Assembly (NCBI RefSeq): GCF_026248685.1
Contig: NZ_CP111036.1
Coordinates: forward strand, 2,170,001-2,234,000
Source: Haladaptatus caseinilyticus
Lineage (GTDB): Archaea; Halobacteriota; Halobacteria; Halobacteriales; Haladaptataceae
Direction of reading: 5' to 3'
Length of the DNA: 64,000 nucleotides
Shown: positions 42,904-51,793 of the stretch, piece by piece
Layout: each line of letters starts with the position of its first letter
Numbering within the stretch: position 1 is the first letter of the stretch
Made by a program: the position numbers and the translations under genes
Notes under the pieces: generated by a model
Database searches by the model: none
The model's input: the letters and a program-made list of their open reading frames with translations, nothing else
What the model was told of the DNA's origin: nothing

Positions 42904-44385
42904 ATGAATCAGGCGGAGGTTGTCGTTGTCGGCAGCGGATTTGGCGGTCTCTCAACGGCTTGCTATCTCGCCGACGCCGGTGCTTCTGTAACGGTCGTGG
43001 AGAAAAACGAACAACTCGGCGGCCGCGCGAGTCGGCTGGAAGCGGACGGATTTCGCTTCGATATGGGGCCGTCGTGGTACCTCATGCCCGACGTGTTCGA
43101 GCGGTTTTTCAGCCACTTCGACCGGACGCCGAGCGATTACTACGAACTCCAGCGACTCGACCCGCATTATCGCATCTTTTTCAAGGACGGAGACGAGGTC
43201 GATATCCTCCCGGACCTCGATCGAAACAAGGAACTGTTCGAGTCCTACGAACCGGGGGCGGGCGAGGAACTCCAGCGATATCTCGACCGTGCGGAACAGA
43301 ACTACGGCGTCGGGATGGAACATTTCGTCTACACGGATCGCACCCGGTTTCGGGATTACGTCTCGTGGGATGTGGCGAAAAACGCTCGTGGATTGAACCT
43401 CCTCGGGTCGATGCAAGACCACGTCGAGGGCTTTTTCGATCACCCGAAACTGCAGCAGATAATGCAGTACACGCTGGTCTTCTTGGGCGGATCGCCGAAC
43501 AACACGCCAGCCATTTACAACCTGATGAGCCACGTCGATTTCAATCTCGGTGTGTACTACCCCGACGGCGGGTTGGGCGGCGTCGTGGATGGCATCGTCG
43601 AACTCGGTTCGGAGTTGGGCGTCGAATACGTCACGGAGTACGAGGTGACGGATATCACGGGACACGAGGGCGATTTCCTCGTTCACGGTGGTTCCGAGTC
43701 GATGGCCGCAGACCTCGTCGTGAGCGACGCCGACTACGCCCACACCGAACAGGACCTGCTCCCGCCGGAAGCACGCAAATACGACGCCGACTACTGGGAG
43801 TCGCGGACCTACGCACCGTCCGCATTCCTGCTGTATCTCGGCGTCGAGGGTGCTGTCGAGGAACTCGCCCACCACACGCTCGTCCTCCCACCGCACTGGA
43901 ACGACCACTTCGAGCAGATTTTCGAGGATTCGGCGTGGCCCGACGATCCCGCGTACTACCTCTGTGTTCCCAGCAAAACCGACGACAGCGTGGCTCCGGA
44001 GGGACATAGCAACCTGTTCGTTCTCGTCCCGATCGCACCCGGACTGCCGGATGGGTCGGCGATCCGTGACGGATATCGGGAAAAGATTTTGGACGATATC
44101 GCCGAAAACACGGGCGTCGAACTCCACGACAGGATCGTCTTCGAGAAACAGTTCTGCGTTTCGGATTTCGCCGAGCGATATAACAGTACGCAGGGAACCG
44201 CCCTCGGACTTGCGCACACGCTTATGCAGACGGGTCCGATGCGACCTCGACATCGCTCCCCGAAAGTCGACGGGTTGTACTTTACCGGATCGTACACGAC
44301 GCCGGGCATCGGCGTTCCGATGTGCCTTATCAGTGGACAACATACCGCCGACGCCGTGTTAGAAGACCACTATATCCGAAAATGA
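42904..44385 (+). CDS. crtD: Carotenoid 3,4-desaturase (bacterioruberin pathway)
   Basis: A 493-residue FAD-dependent phytoene desaturase-family enzyme. The dinucleotide-binding motif VVVGSGFGGLSTACYLADAGASVTVVEKN opens the protein, followed by GGRASRLEADGFRFDMGPSWYLMPD. The C-terminal signature GLYFTGSYTTPGIGVPMCLISGQ is present. The order crtD-lyeJ-cruF is the same as in the Haloarcula japonica cluster where these steps were assigned, so CrtD is preferred to CrtI; the two cannot be separated by motif alone. It introduces double bonds into the C50 precursor. Confidence 0.8.
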   Translation: MNQAEVVVVGSGFGGLSTACYLADAGASVTVVEKNEQLGGRASRLEADGFRFDMGPSWYLMPDVFERFFSHFDRTPSDYYELQRLDPHYRIFFKDGDEVDILPDLDRNKELFESYEPGAGEELQRYLDRAEQNYGVGMEHFVYTDRTRFRDYVSWDVAKNARGLNLLGSMQDHVEGFFDHPKLQQIMQYTLVFLGGSPNNTPAIYNLMSHVDFNLGVYYPDGGLGGVVDGIVELGSELGVEYVTEYEVTDITGHEGDFLVHGGSESMAADLVVSDADYAHTEQDLLPPEARKYDADYWESRTYAPSAFLLYLGVEGAVEELAHHTLVLPPHWNDHFEQIFEDSAWPDDPAYYLCVPSKTDDSVAPEGHSNLFVLVPIAPGLPDGSAIRDGYREKILDDIAENTGVELHDRIVFEKQFCVSDFAERYNSTQGTALGLAHTLMQTGPMRPRHRSPKVDGLYFTGSYTTPGIGVPMCLISGQHTADAVLEDHYIRK

Positions 44386-44393
44386 GTCGATAG

Positions 44394-45224
44394 ATGATAT
44401 TTCGAAATTTACTCAAACTTTCGCGTCCGCGGTTTTGGCTCTACCTCGCTGGCCCGGTACTGGTCGGTATCGCATACGGAGCGACGAATCCCGGCGAACT
44501 GTTCTCGGTTCCCGCAGTTGCGCTCTTCGCGTACTTCCTGCTCCCCGCGAACGTCTTCCTCTACGGCATCAACGACATATTCGACGCCGACGTGGACGTG
44601 GAGAATCCGAAGAAAGACGAGCGAGAAGTCCGCTATCAGGGGAGCATGGCCGTGCCGATCGCAGTCGTGCTTTCCGCGGCTCTCGGGATCGGCCTGCTGG
44701 CACTTTCCCCGAACGTCGCCTGGCCGTGGCTTCTCGGCTTTCTCGTACTGGGAGCGGAGTATTCGGCACCGCCGTTCCGATTTAAGACGACGCCCCTGAT
44801 CGATTCGATTTCGAACGGGCTGTACATCCTGCCGGGTGCTGCGGCCTACGCCGCTCTTTCGGGAAGTCAACCGCCGCTCCTCGCCGTCGCTGGCGGATGG
44901 CTTTGGGCGATGGCTATGCACACGTTTTCCGCGATTCCGGACATCGAACCCGACCGTCGGGCTGGAATCCGGACGACTGCGACGATACTCGGGGAACGTC
45001 GGACGCTCGCGTACTGCGCGCTGTGTTGGTCGCTCGCGGCGGGCTGTTTCGCTCTTCTCGACCCACGTGCGGGCCTTCTGTTGCTCAGTTATCCCGCGCT
45101 CGTCGTGGCGTGGGTCGCCCGCGACGTGGCGATCAATCGGGCCTATTGGTGGTATCCGGCCATCAACACCGTCGTTGGGATGCTGCTGACGGTCGGCGGT
45201 CTGTGGAGGGTCGTCCGTGGATAG
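44394..45224 (+). CDS. lyeJ: Lycopene elongase/1,2-hydratase (UbiA-family prenyltransferase)
   Basis: A 276-residue UbiA-type membrane prenyltransferase that adds C5 units to each end of lycopene en route to C50 bacterioruberin. The first Asp-rich motif reads INDIFDADVDVENPKKDERE and the second DIEPDRRAGIRTTATILG. About seven helices. The gene lies 8 bases after crtD and overlaps cruF by eight bases. Confidence 0.87.
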   Translation: MIFRNLLKLSRPRFWLYLAGPVLVGIAYGATNPGELFSVPAVALFAYFLLPANVFLYGINDIFDADVDVENPKKDEREVRYQGSMAVPIAVVLSAALGIGLLALSPNVAWPWLLGFLVLGAEYSAPPFRFKTTPLIDSISNGLYILPGAAAYAALSGSQPPLLAVAGGWLWAMAMHTFSAIPDIEPDRRAGIRTTATILGERRTLAYCALCWSLAAGCFALLDPRAGLLLLSYPALVVAWVARDVAINRAYWWYPAINTVVGMLLTVGGLWRVVRG

Positions 45225-46050
45225 ACGTGACGCGGAAACGTGGCTGTCGGCAGTCGTTCGTGAAAATCGATTCACTATCGCCGTCGTCTTTCCGCTCGTC
45301 GGTGCGCTCATGTTCGTGGCGGGTCACGAAGCGTGGCTTCCGGGATGGCTCGCTCGAAATCCGTTGCTCATCATCTTCGGAACGCTGGTCATGCGCTCGC
45401 CACTCGTGGCCGGACTCCTTCCTCAAATCGACCGCAGAGCGGGAATCGCACTCGTCGTGCTGGCGGCGTACACGTACGGTATCGAATTTCTCGGCGTGAC
45501 GACCGGGTTTCCCTACGGACGGTTCCACTACCAACTCGAACTCGGGCCGATGCTGTTCGGGACGGTTCCTGCAGGGCTCCCCGTCTTCTTTTTCCCACTC
45601 GTGCTGAACAGCTACCTGCTCTGTCTGCTTCTGCTCGGCCCACACGCGAACTCCAGACTCGCACGGCTTACAGCCTCGCTCGCCGTCGTTCTCGTCATCG
45701 ATCTCGTGTTGGACCCCGCCGCAGTCGCCCTCGGGTTCTGGGCGTACGACGGAGGCGGAATGTACTACGGCGTTCCACTATCGAACTATCTCGGATGGGT
45801 GCTCAGCGGGGTCATCGCCGTCGGATTGGTCGAGTTCGGATTCGACTGGCGGACGCTCCGTGACCGCCTCGATCAGTGTGAATTCATGCTGGACGACATG
45901 GTAAGCTTCGTCATCCTTTGGGGTGCGATGAACGCCTACTTCGGGAACTGGATTCCCGTCGCGATTGCGCTGTTTCTGTTCGCTGGACTCCGTCGAATCG
46001 ACCGGTTCGATTTCGTCGTCGGCTTACCGGCACGCGAAACGCTACGATGA
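45217..46050 (+). CDS. cruF: Bisanhydrobacterioruberin hydratase
   Basis: A 277-residue membrane protein of the CruF carotenoid-hydratase family, catalysing the last hydration step to bacterioruberin. Seen: YTYGIEFLGVTTGFPYGRFHYQ and VLVIDLVLDPAAVALGFWAYDGGGMYYGVPLSNYLGW, both typical. The start is a GTG overlapping the lyeJ stop. It converges on crtB, 21 bases between the stops. Confidence 0.88.
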   Translation: MDRRDAETWLSAVVRENRFTIAVVFPLVGALMFVAGHEAWLPGWLARNPLLIIFGTLVMRSPLVAGLLPQIDRRAGIALVVLAAYTYGIEFLGVTTGFPYGRFHYQLELGPMLFGTVPAGLPVFFFPLVLNSYLLCLLLLGPHANSRLARLTASLAVVLVIDLVLDPAAVALGFWAYDGGGMYYGVPLSNYLGWVLSGVIAVGLVEFGFDWRTLRDRLDQCEFMLDDMVSFVILWGAMNAYFGNWIPVAIALFLFAGLRRIDRFDFVVGLPARETLR

Positions 46051-46071
46051 CGACCGAAACGCCCGAACAGG

Positions 46072-47019
46072 TCAGCGTACCGGTGCCGGTGCGCCGGTTC
46101 CGGCACGATAGTCGTTCGCCTCGGGAATGCTGCTTACCGCCCTGAAAACCGTTTCCGGGTCGCGCGAGATTCGCCAATGCCAGCGAGTTCTGACGAGAAC
46201 CCACAGTCTTCGAGTGAGACTCAACTGCGGCGTCGTCGATAGAACATCGTACTCATGCCCCCGAATGAGTCGGTGATGCTCCGCGTAGAGAACTGACGCG
46301 AGCAATACCGCGAACTGGCAGTCCTCGGGAAGATACTGGATACCGTTCACTCCCTTCCAGTACAGCGATTCCGCACGGCGAAGTTCGTCGCGTATCACCC
46401 TGGAAAACGACTCCGAATGGTCACGGTGTATGATTTGCTCGTTCGTGACCCCATGGCGTTCGAGCGTGGTTTGTGGTAGATAGATTCGGTTGCGCTCCAC
46501 GATGTCCTCTCGCACGTCCCGAAGGAAGTTGGTCAACTGGAACGCCTCCCCGAGCGCCGTCGCGTGCGGTCCGGCCCACTCCGGGTCCGCCGTATCCATG
46601 ATTGCGACCATCATCCGTCCCACGGCGGCCGCGGATCCACGCATGTACGATTCGAGTTCGCCATAAGTCGCATATCGCGCTTTCTCGATGTCCGTCTGCA
46701 TGGCATCGATAAACATCTCGATTTCCGCATCGGGGATGTCGTGTTCGTCCGCGACCTCACGAAAAGCGGCGAGAACGGGGTCGTCGGGCGATTCACGGCC
46801 GAGCGCCTGCTCCCGAAGCCGTTCAAGTTCGACCCGTTGTTCGTCCGGTGATACCCCTGCCGCGTCGTCTACGACTTCGTCCGCAGTCCGAAAGAAGGCG
46901 TACAAAACGTAAGTTGGGTGGCGCACTCGTTTCGGCAAGAGGCGAGTGGCGACGTAGAACGTTCGTCCGGTTCGGCGATGTATCGTCTTACTGGTGGTGA
47001 GTTGGCGTTCTGTGACCAT
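46072..47019 (-). CDS. crtB: Phytoene synthase
   Basis: A 315-residue squalene/phytoene synthase that joins two GGPP to phytoene, the first carotenoid step. Both Asp-rich motifs are seen: FRTADEVVDDAAG near residue 55, and AFQLTNFLRDVREDIVERNRIYLP near 170. The start MVTERQLTTSKTIHRRTG fits the family better than the upstream frame. It faces the crtD-lyeJ-cruF operon, so the two parts of the pathway have separate promoters. Confidence 0.93.
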   Translation of the reverse strand: MVTERQLTTSKTIHRRTGRTFYVATRLLPKRVRHPTYVLYAFFRTADEVVDDAAGVSPDEQRVELERLREQALGRESPDDPVLAAFREVADEHDIPDAEIEMFIDAMQTDIEKARYATYGELESYMRGSAAAVGRMMVAIMDTADPEWAGPHATALGEAFQLTNFLRDVREDIVERNRIYLPQTTLERHGVTNEQIIHRDHSESFSRVIRDELRRAESLYWKGVNGIQYLPEDCQFAVLLASVLYAEHHRLIRGHEYDVLSTTPQLSLTRRLWVLVRTRWHWRISRDPETVFRAVSSIPEANDYRAGTGAPAPVR

Positions 47020-47104
47020 CGGAACCCCCGTTTCGGCCTCGGCGTGACGTGGAAGTACGACGCCATATGCCATAAATCGTTTGCGAAGACAGTCACTTGT
47101 GCGA

Positions 47105-47419
47105 TCATTTCCGTCGCTTCAGTAGCCAACCGAGAACGAACCCCGCTACGAGCGCCAAGGTGGCTCGGCGTGATTCGTCGAATCGAATCCATCGCGTTTC
47201 ATTCGGCGATATTTCGACGACACCGACTGGGGTCGCACGGACACCGCCACCAAATCCGCTACCGTCATCGTCTCCCCCGCCACCGAATCCATAACCGACG
47301 TTCGCTACCGGGACGACGGTTCGATCATCCACGGATATCGGATCGCCGTACACCCGCTCGACGGTCCCACTTCGGTGAAATCGCACCATCGCTGATTCGA
47401 TTCGGTCGAAATCGACCAT
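47105..47419 (-). CDS. GerW (YtfJ)-family protein
   Basis: A 104-residue protein with the GerW pattern: VYGDPISVDDRTVVPVANVGYGFG, a Gly/Asp-rich loop, and GVRATPVGVVEIS. A C-terminal hydrophobic stretch (TLALVAGFVLGWLL) and RRK suggest a membrane anchor. GerW is a spore protein in Bacillus; archaea form no such spores, so its role here is unknown. I prefer the start MVDFDRIESAM (47419) to an upstream Met. Confidence 0.75.
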   Translation of the reverse strand: MVDFDRIESAMVRFHRSGTVERVYGDPISVDDRTVVPVANVGYGFGGGGDDDGSGFGGGVRATPVGVVEISPNETRWIRFDESRRATLALVAGFVLGWLLKRRK

Positions 47420-47533
47420 GGTAGCCAGTTCGTCGAATATCGACAAGATACTTTCTGCGGGCCAAACGGCCGCCTCAAATGGATCAGCCGACGGCAAACT
47501 CCGAAAACACCTCCCGAGACGTATATAGTACAA

Positions 47534-47659
47534 TTAGCGACGTTTTTTATATTTCCCCCTCACCAACCAAGCGTGGCGCAACACGGTGTCGCCGTGACTA
47601 ATACATTGGAACGTCATCCACCATCCACCTGCCAGCCAGCACACCGCGCCACACACCAT
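47534..47659 (-). CDS. Possible 41-residue Trp/Cys-rich small protein
   Basis: The frame starts MVCGAVCWLAGGWWMTF and ends in a basic KYKKRR tail; three Cys and four Trp. It lies 23 bases after the stop of the gene at 47683-47967 on the same strand. GAGGAG sits right before the ATG, too close for an ideal ribosome site, so the actual start may be a few codons later. The amino-acid pattern looks selected, but evidence is thin. Confidence 0.3.
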   Translation of the reverse strand: MVCGAVCWLAGGWWMTFQCISHGDTVLRHAWLVRGKYKKRR

Positions 47660-47682
47660 CTCCTCGTCGAATGATCGACCGG

Positions 47683-47967
47683 TTAGGCTTCCGTCCGTCC
47701 CTGCAGGAGCAACCCTATCCCGAGCAACCAACAGCTAACGCCCAATCCGACGAGTCCGAGCGTGAACGTCGTCTGCGGGGTACCCAAGACGAACCCATTC
47801 GCCGGGATCGAGTTCGAGAGAACCGCTACCGCTTCTTCTAGGGATGTCGTACGCGCAACGAGATCTGCACTCGCAAGGAGGATCGCCGGTATCGAAAGTA
47901 CGAACAGCGCTACGCCGGACGCTATCGACAGCGTGCCGATGGTATGGATGGTTCGCTGATCGAGCAC
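47683..47967 (-). CDS. Two-helix membrane protein, function unknown
   Basis: A 94-residue protein with hydrophobic segments at about 8-33 and 64-88 joined by a loop (LVARTTSLEEAVAVLSNSIPANG). It starts MLDQRTIHTIGTLSIASG. No family recognised; it has haloarchaeal codon use and no overlap with other genes. Confidence 0.6.
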   Translation of the reverse strand: MLDQRTIHTIGTLSIASGVALFVLSIPAILLASADLVARTTSLEEAVAVLSNSIPANGFVLGTPQTTFTLGLVGLGVSCWLLGIGLLLQGRTEA

Positions 47968-48023
47968 ACACGCACCTCGTCCGATGATACCGTATGTTGC
48001 GACTTAACGATGGCTCGTCGTCG

Positions 48024-48881
48024 TCAGTTCGACCTCTGTCCAGTACGGATGTACCACACCACAAACCCGAGCACGAGAATCAGCGCGCCACCCAGGAAAA
48101 AGAGGACACCTGGTGGGAGACCAGCGTTCGCCGACCCCTCCGCGACCGTTCGAACCGTCGTCGTGCTCTCCCCGACGAACTCCGTCGTCTGGTCGAGAAC
48201 CGTCGTCGTAGCGTCTCCGACGGATTGTGTCTGCGTTTCGGTGGCGCGTGTCGCCGCCTCCGTCGTTCCACCATCGGATGATAGCTGAGTCGTCGCCCCT
48301 CCATCCGCATCGGTGTTCAGTGCAGTCGTCGCCTCGTTGCCCGCGTTACCGTTTCCTGCACCACCCGAACCTGCATCACCGGCACTATCTCCGCCGGTAT
48401 ATCCGCCACCGCTGTTCGACATCCCACCGAACGAGAACAAGCTTCCCGTCGACAATCGCTGAACGACGAGACTCGCCAGTCCCAGGACGCCGAGTCCCCC
48501 GAGGAGATTCGAGAGAGCGGATTTCAGCCCGACGGTATCCGACTCGTTTCCGGCAAACAAGACGAGGGGTCCCGATGCTGGCGCATACACCTTCATCTCA
48601 CGGCCTTTTTCCGAGTAGGCCGTATCCGCGACTTCGATAAGGTTGCCGTCTTCCAGTTTTGTGAGGTGATACTGGACGTTTTGAAGCGAGGTATCGACTC
48701 GCTCCGCGATGGTTGCCGGAGTCGCTGGTTCCTCGTAAAGGGTTGAGAGGATGTTCCGCCCGGTTTCCGACGAAAGCGCGGCGACGAGCTTGTCGGCATC
48801 CTCGCTATCGACGCCGACGACGCGGGGGTCACGCTCTTCCTCCGCGACGGAGTCGACGGTGGAGGGCAAAAAGTCGACCAT
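48024..48881 (-). CDS. Winged-helix (ArsR-like) regulator anchored in the membrane
   Basis: A 285-residue protein. Residues 25-105 form a winged helix: LVAALSSETGRNILSTLYEEPATPATIAERVDTSLQNVQYHLTKLEDGNLI. A possible hydrophobic helix near 145-165 (LLGGLGVLGLASLVV) is followed by a long Gly/Ser/Thr/Asn-rich spacer (170-250) and a clear membrane helix near the C-terminus (LPPGVLFFLGGALILVLGFVVW). The layout suggests a DNA-binding domain in the cytoplasm linked to a surface or membrane sensor. The start MVDFLPSTVDSV (48881) is supported by a TATA-like element at 48902-48912. Confidence 0.82.
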   Translation of the reverse strand: MVDFLPSTVDSVAEEERDPRVVGVDSEDADKLVAALSSETGRNILSTLYEEPATPATIAERVDTSLQNVQYHLTKLEDGNLIEVADTAYSEKGREMKVYAPASGPLVLFAGNESDTVGLKSALSNLLGGLGVLGLASLVVQRLSTGSLFSFGGMSNSGGGYTGGDSAGDAGSGGAGNGNAGNEATTALNTDADGGATTQLSSDGGTTEAATRATETQTQSVGDATTTVLDQTTEFVGESTTTVRTVAEGSANAGLPPGVLFFLGGALILVLGFVVWYIRTGQRSN

Positions 48882-48901
48882 ATATGACCATTTCAGTGGG
48901 C

Positions 48902-48947
48902 GATTATAACTCTGCCCGACTGGGACTTCCCGGCGTTTTATTACTAC
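48902..48947. promoter_or_regulatory. Divergent TATA-like elements between the HTH genes
   Basis: Minus strand: GAGTTATAATC (48902-48912), 21-31 bases before the ATG at 48881. Plus strand: CGTTTTATTACTAC (48934-48947), 35-48 bases before the ATG at 48982, so the right-hand gene may have a short leader. Confidence 0.45.
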
Positions 48948-48981
48948 CCGGCCAAAACGCCTCTTTCGATAGGACGAGTCC

Positions 48982-49323
48982 ATGGATGGTGAGCCGAATT
49001 CGCTGGGAACGTTGCTACAGATTCTCGCGGAGCCACGACGACGGTACGCGCTGTATCATCTTCGACGACACGACGAAACCACGGTGACACGGCTCGCCGA
49101 TAACGTCGCAGGGTGGATGGATGCCGTCCAAAGCGAGCCGTTATCCGCGCAGGCACACGTCCAAATTTACACCGAACTGCATCACACCGACATCCCAAAA
49201 CTCACTGCAGCGAAAATCGTTCGCCTTCACGAGGACGACGAGCGGGTAGAAGTCATCCGGTTCCCCGAAATGCTGAGCAATCTGCTCGATGTGACCCTCG
49301 AATACGATGACGAAGCGAGCTAA
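48982..49323 (+). CDS. DUF7344-type HTH domain protein
   Basis: A 113-residue single-domain protein of the haloarchaeal HTH family I recall as DUF7344: LGTLLQILAEPRRRYALYHLRRHDETTVTRLADNV at the start, then a second helical part with TELHHTDIPKLTAAKIVRLHEDDERVEV. Likely a DNA-binding regulator, sometimes linked to membrane-protein control. Divergent from the membrane-anchored regulator, so the pair may regulate each other; this is inference. Confidence 0.78.
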   Translation: MDGEPNSLGTLLQILAEPRRRYALYHLRRHDETTVTRLADNVAGWMDAVQSEPLSAQAHVQIYTELHHTDIPKLTAAKIVRLHEDDERVEVIRFPEMLSNLLDVTLEYDDEAS

Positions 49324-49583
49324 CGTCTCATCGTCGTACGGTTTATTCACTTACTAACACGGTTCATAGTCACCGAATCGTCGGTCGTGATGAACCTCCC
49401 ACACAGCGCGAACGAGGAGGTGACGACGAATGTGACTCGGAAGATGGACGTGACGCGCGAACGGGGACGATTCGGAAAGCGACCGCGAAGGTGAACCGAA
49501 CGCGGGGAGCGAAACGGACCCGAAAATCAGGGAGCCAGGGATGATGGGAACCGGGGAGTCGGAAACGGGTAGCCGAACCCTTT

Positions 49584-49778
49584 TTACCCGCCCCACTCGC
49601 CACCCATGTCGCTAGCGATTCGCTCGCGCCAGGCGTCGTACTCGGTTTCGCATCGTGGATTCGCCCGAATGTGAGCAATGAACCCCCACCCGCCATCGTT
49701 GAGGTGAGCGTCGCAAAACGGACACCGTTCCGGATTCGTCCAAGAGGTCCTTCTTGTTCTTTGCGTTTGGGACGACAT
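49584..49778 (-). CDS. Small zinc-binding protein (CPFC type)
   Basis: A 64-residue protein with Cys19, Cys22 (CPFC), His36 and Cys43, giving a plausible zinc site, in the form CPFCDAHLNDGGWGFIAHIRANPRC. It resembles a conserved haloarchaeal small-protein family; I do not name its function. The 260 bases between 49324 and 49583 hold no supported gene. Confidence 0.65.
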   Translation of the reverse strand: MSSQTQRTRRTSWTNPERCPFCDAHLNDGGWGFIAHIRANPRCETEYDAWRERIASDMGGEWGG

Positions 49779-49955
49779 AGGTGGTCATACAACGACATAT
49801 TATAAAATATTTCGAGTCAAAGAGGATATTCGTACACATATGCTCCCGTACGGTGACTATATTTCCAAAAATGAGTGCCGCGATAGTCGATTCGTCGATT
49901 CCTACGGCGATACGTAGACAGCGGATTGAAGATGCACTTCTCCGTCACTAGCGTT

Positions 49956-50735
49956 ATGAAAGCGTTTGCACCTGGGAGCGTCACGGCGGTATTTGCACCG
50001 ACCGAATCGGGAGACGAGTCGAGGGGCGCGAGCATGGCTATCGAAGACGGCCTCGTTGCGGACGTGCGGGCAGCCGACCGAACCGATGTGGTGCTCGACG
50101 GCGAACGAACCGAGTTCGAACCGGTCGAAAACCTTCTCGATGAACTCGGCGTTACAGCACGGGTCGAACTCGACGCCGACGTTCCCATCGGCTGTGGGTT
50201 CGGCGCAAGCGGAGCGGCGACGCTCGCAACCGCACTCTCCGCGAACGAGCGGTACGAACTCGGTCGTTCCCACGACGAACTGGTTCAGTTATCGCATCTC
50301 GCGGAAGTCGAAGCAGGCACCGGACTCGGCGACGTATTCATTCAGTCGGCGGGCGGCCTTTTGATGGACGACGGGAGGGGAAAAAGACGATGGGAACCGG
50401 CGGACATCGTGGAGTACGTTTCGTACGGCGGCATGTCCACGAGTGAAGCGCTTGGCGACGACGAGCTCATGAGTCGTGTCCAAACGGTGGGCCGCCGAAT
50501 CCTCACGTCGTTTCCCGAGAACCCGTCGCTCGAGCGGGTGACACGCGATGCGTGGGCGTTCGCCCGCGAACTCGAACTCCCAACGAGCCGCGTTCGCGAC
50601 ACCGTCCTCGAAGTCGAAGCTGAGGGTGGCACCGCGAGCATGGCGATGCTCGGTGAAACGGTGTTCGCCGTCGGAATCGACGGCGTCCTGCCGAACAGTA
50701 CCCAAATATCACACGAAGGCGCACACCTTCTGTAA
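49956..50735 (+). CDS. Pantoate kinase
   Basis: A 259-residue GHMP-superfamily kinase that phosphorylates pantoate, the archaeal first step toward 4'-phosphopantothenate and coenzyme A. Seen: AFAPGSVTAVFAP as motif 1, VPIGCGFGASGAATLATALS as the GHMP phosphate loop, AEVEAGTGLGDVFIQSAGG downstream. The partner phosphopantothenate synthetase is not in this window. An ATG at 49932 would add eight residues; I choose 49956 because MKAFAPGSVT matches the family start more closely. Confidence 0.87.
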   Translation: MKAFAPGSVTAVFAPTESGDESRGASMAIEDGLVADVRAADRTDVVLDGERTEFEPVENLLDELGVTARVELDADVPIGCGFGASGAATLATALSANERYELGRSHDELVQLSHLAEVEAGTGLGDVFIQSAGGLLMDDGRGKRRWEPADIVEYVSYGGMSTSEALGDDELMSRVQTVGRRILTSFPENPSLERVTRDAWAFARELELPTSRVRDTVLEVEAEGGTASMAMLGETVFAVGIDGVLPNSTQISHEGAHLL

Positions 50736-50924
50736 ATACACACCACCATCTACCTAAACGAGTGACGCGCTGGGAAACGGAAGCATCAACTGGTCGAGTA
50801 ACGTGACGTTCCGGCGACTGAACCACTCGGCTTCGGACCCCTGATTCCATCGTGTTCGTGGCCCGTCTTTCGGCGAAGAGCTGCCATCGTCTTTTTGTTT
50901 CTCGGTGGCTTGTCTTAGTCAGCG

Positions 50925-51764
50925 ATGACGGACTCGGCGGTCGGCATCGACGATACCCCGACGGACACCCACGAATCGGCCCACCACGAGCGCAGTCGAT
51001 GGCCGATCGTTTCAGCGGTCGGTGCCAGCGTGTTGTATGCGGGGGTCGCACTCGCACTGTTGGGGCGGGTGACCGATGTCGTTCCGACGATTTTCGGCCT
51101 CGTACTCGCGATTCTCGGCTTCGTCGTGTTCGTCGGCGGGCTGGCTGGCTGGCTCAACCAAGCCTATCTCACGAGTTACTGGCAGGAGCGAGCAAGCAGC
51201 GAAAAACGCAACGCATACCGTGTAACGATGGGGTTGTTCTTGCTAACGGACGTTGCAACGTTTGGCGCGGGGTTCGCCTACTATTTTATCGTCCGTCTCG
51301 GTGAATGGCCATCGACGGAACTTCCCAACGTGTTGACCTCGCTCGTGCTCATCAACACGGGTGTTCTCGTTCTCAGCAGTTTTACCCTCCACTTCTCGCA
51401 TGTCGCACTCGAGGACGAACACCGGAATCGGTTTCTCGCTCTCCTCGGCCTTACGATCCTACTCGGTGTCGCATTCGTCGGGGGGCAGGTCTTCGAATAC
51501 TATCAGTTCGTCGTTCGAGAGGGATTCACACTCACGTCCGGCATCTTCGGAAGCGCCTTTTTCGGTCTCACCGGACTGCACGGACTACACGTCTCGCTCG
51601 GTGTGGTTCTGCTCGGAATTGTGTTCTGGCGGGGACTGCGTGGCCAGTACGACGCTGACCGGGATACGTCGGTTGCTACGGTGTCGTACTACTGGCATTT
51701 CGTCGATGTCGTTTGGCTCTTTCTCGTCCTCGTGCTCTATTTCGGTGCGGAGATTACCCTGTAG
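50925..51764 (+). CDS. coxC: Heme-copper oxidase subunit III
   Basis: A 279-residue subunit of cytochrome c oxidase with about seven membrane helices: FLLTDVATFGAGFAYYFIVRLGEWP, LHFSHVALEDEHRNRFLALLGL, GQVFEYYQFV, and FFGLTGLHGLHVSLGVVLLGIVFWRG, a COX3 hallmark. The closing helix (VSYYWHFVDVVWLFLVLVLYFG) is also typical. It faces coxA across a DUF gene that is coupled to coxA on the other strand. Confidence 0.93.
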   Translation: MTDSAVGIDDTPTDTHESAHHERSRWPIVSAVGASVLYAGVALALLGRVTDVVPTIFGLVLAILGFVVFVGGLAGWLNQAYLTSYWQERASSEKRNAYRVTMGLFLLTDVATFGAGFAYYFIVRLGEWPSTELPNVLTSLVLINTGVLVLSSFTLHFSHVALEDEHRNRFLALLGLTILLGVAFVGGQVFEYYQFVVREGFTLTSGIFGSAFFGLTGLHGLHVSLGVVLLGIVFWRGLRGQYDADRDTSVATVSYYWHFVDVVWLFLVLVLYFGAEITL

Positions 51765-51793
51765 GACTACCGGGTCAAAAATTCTGCCTGCCG

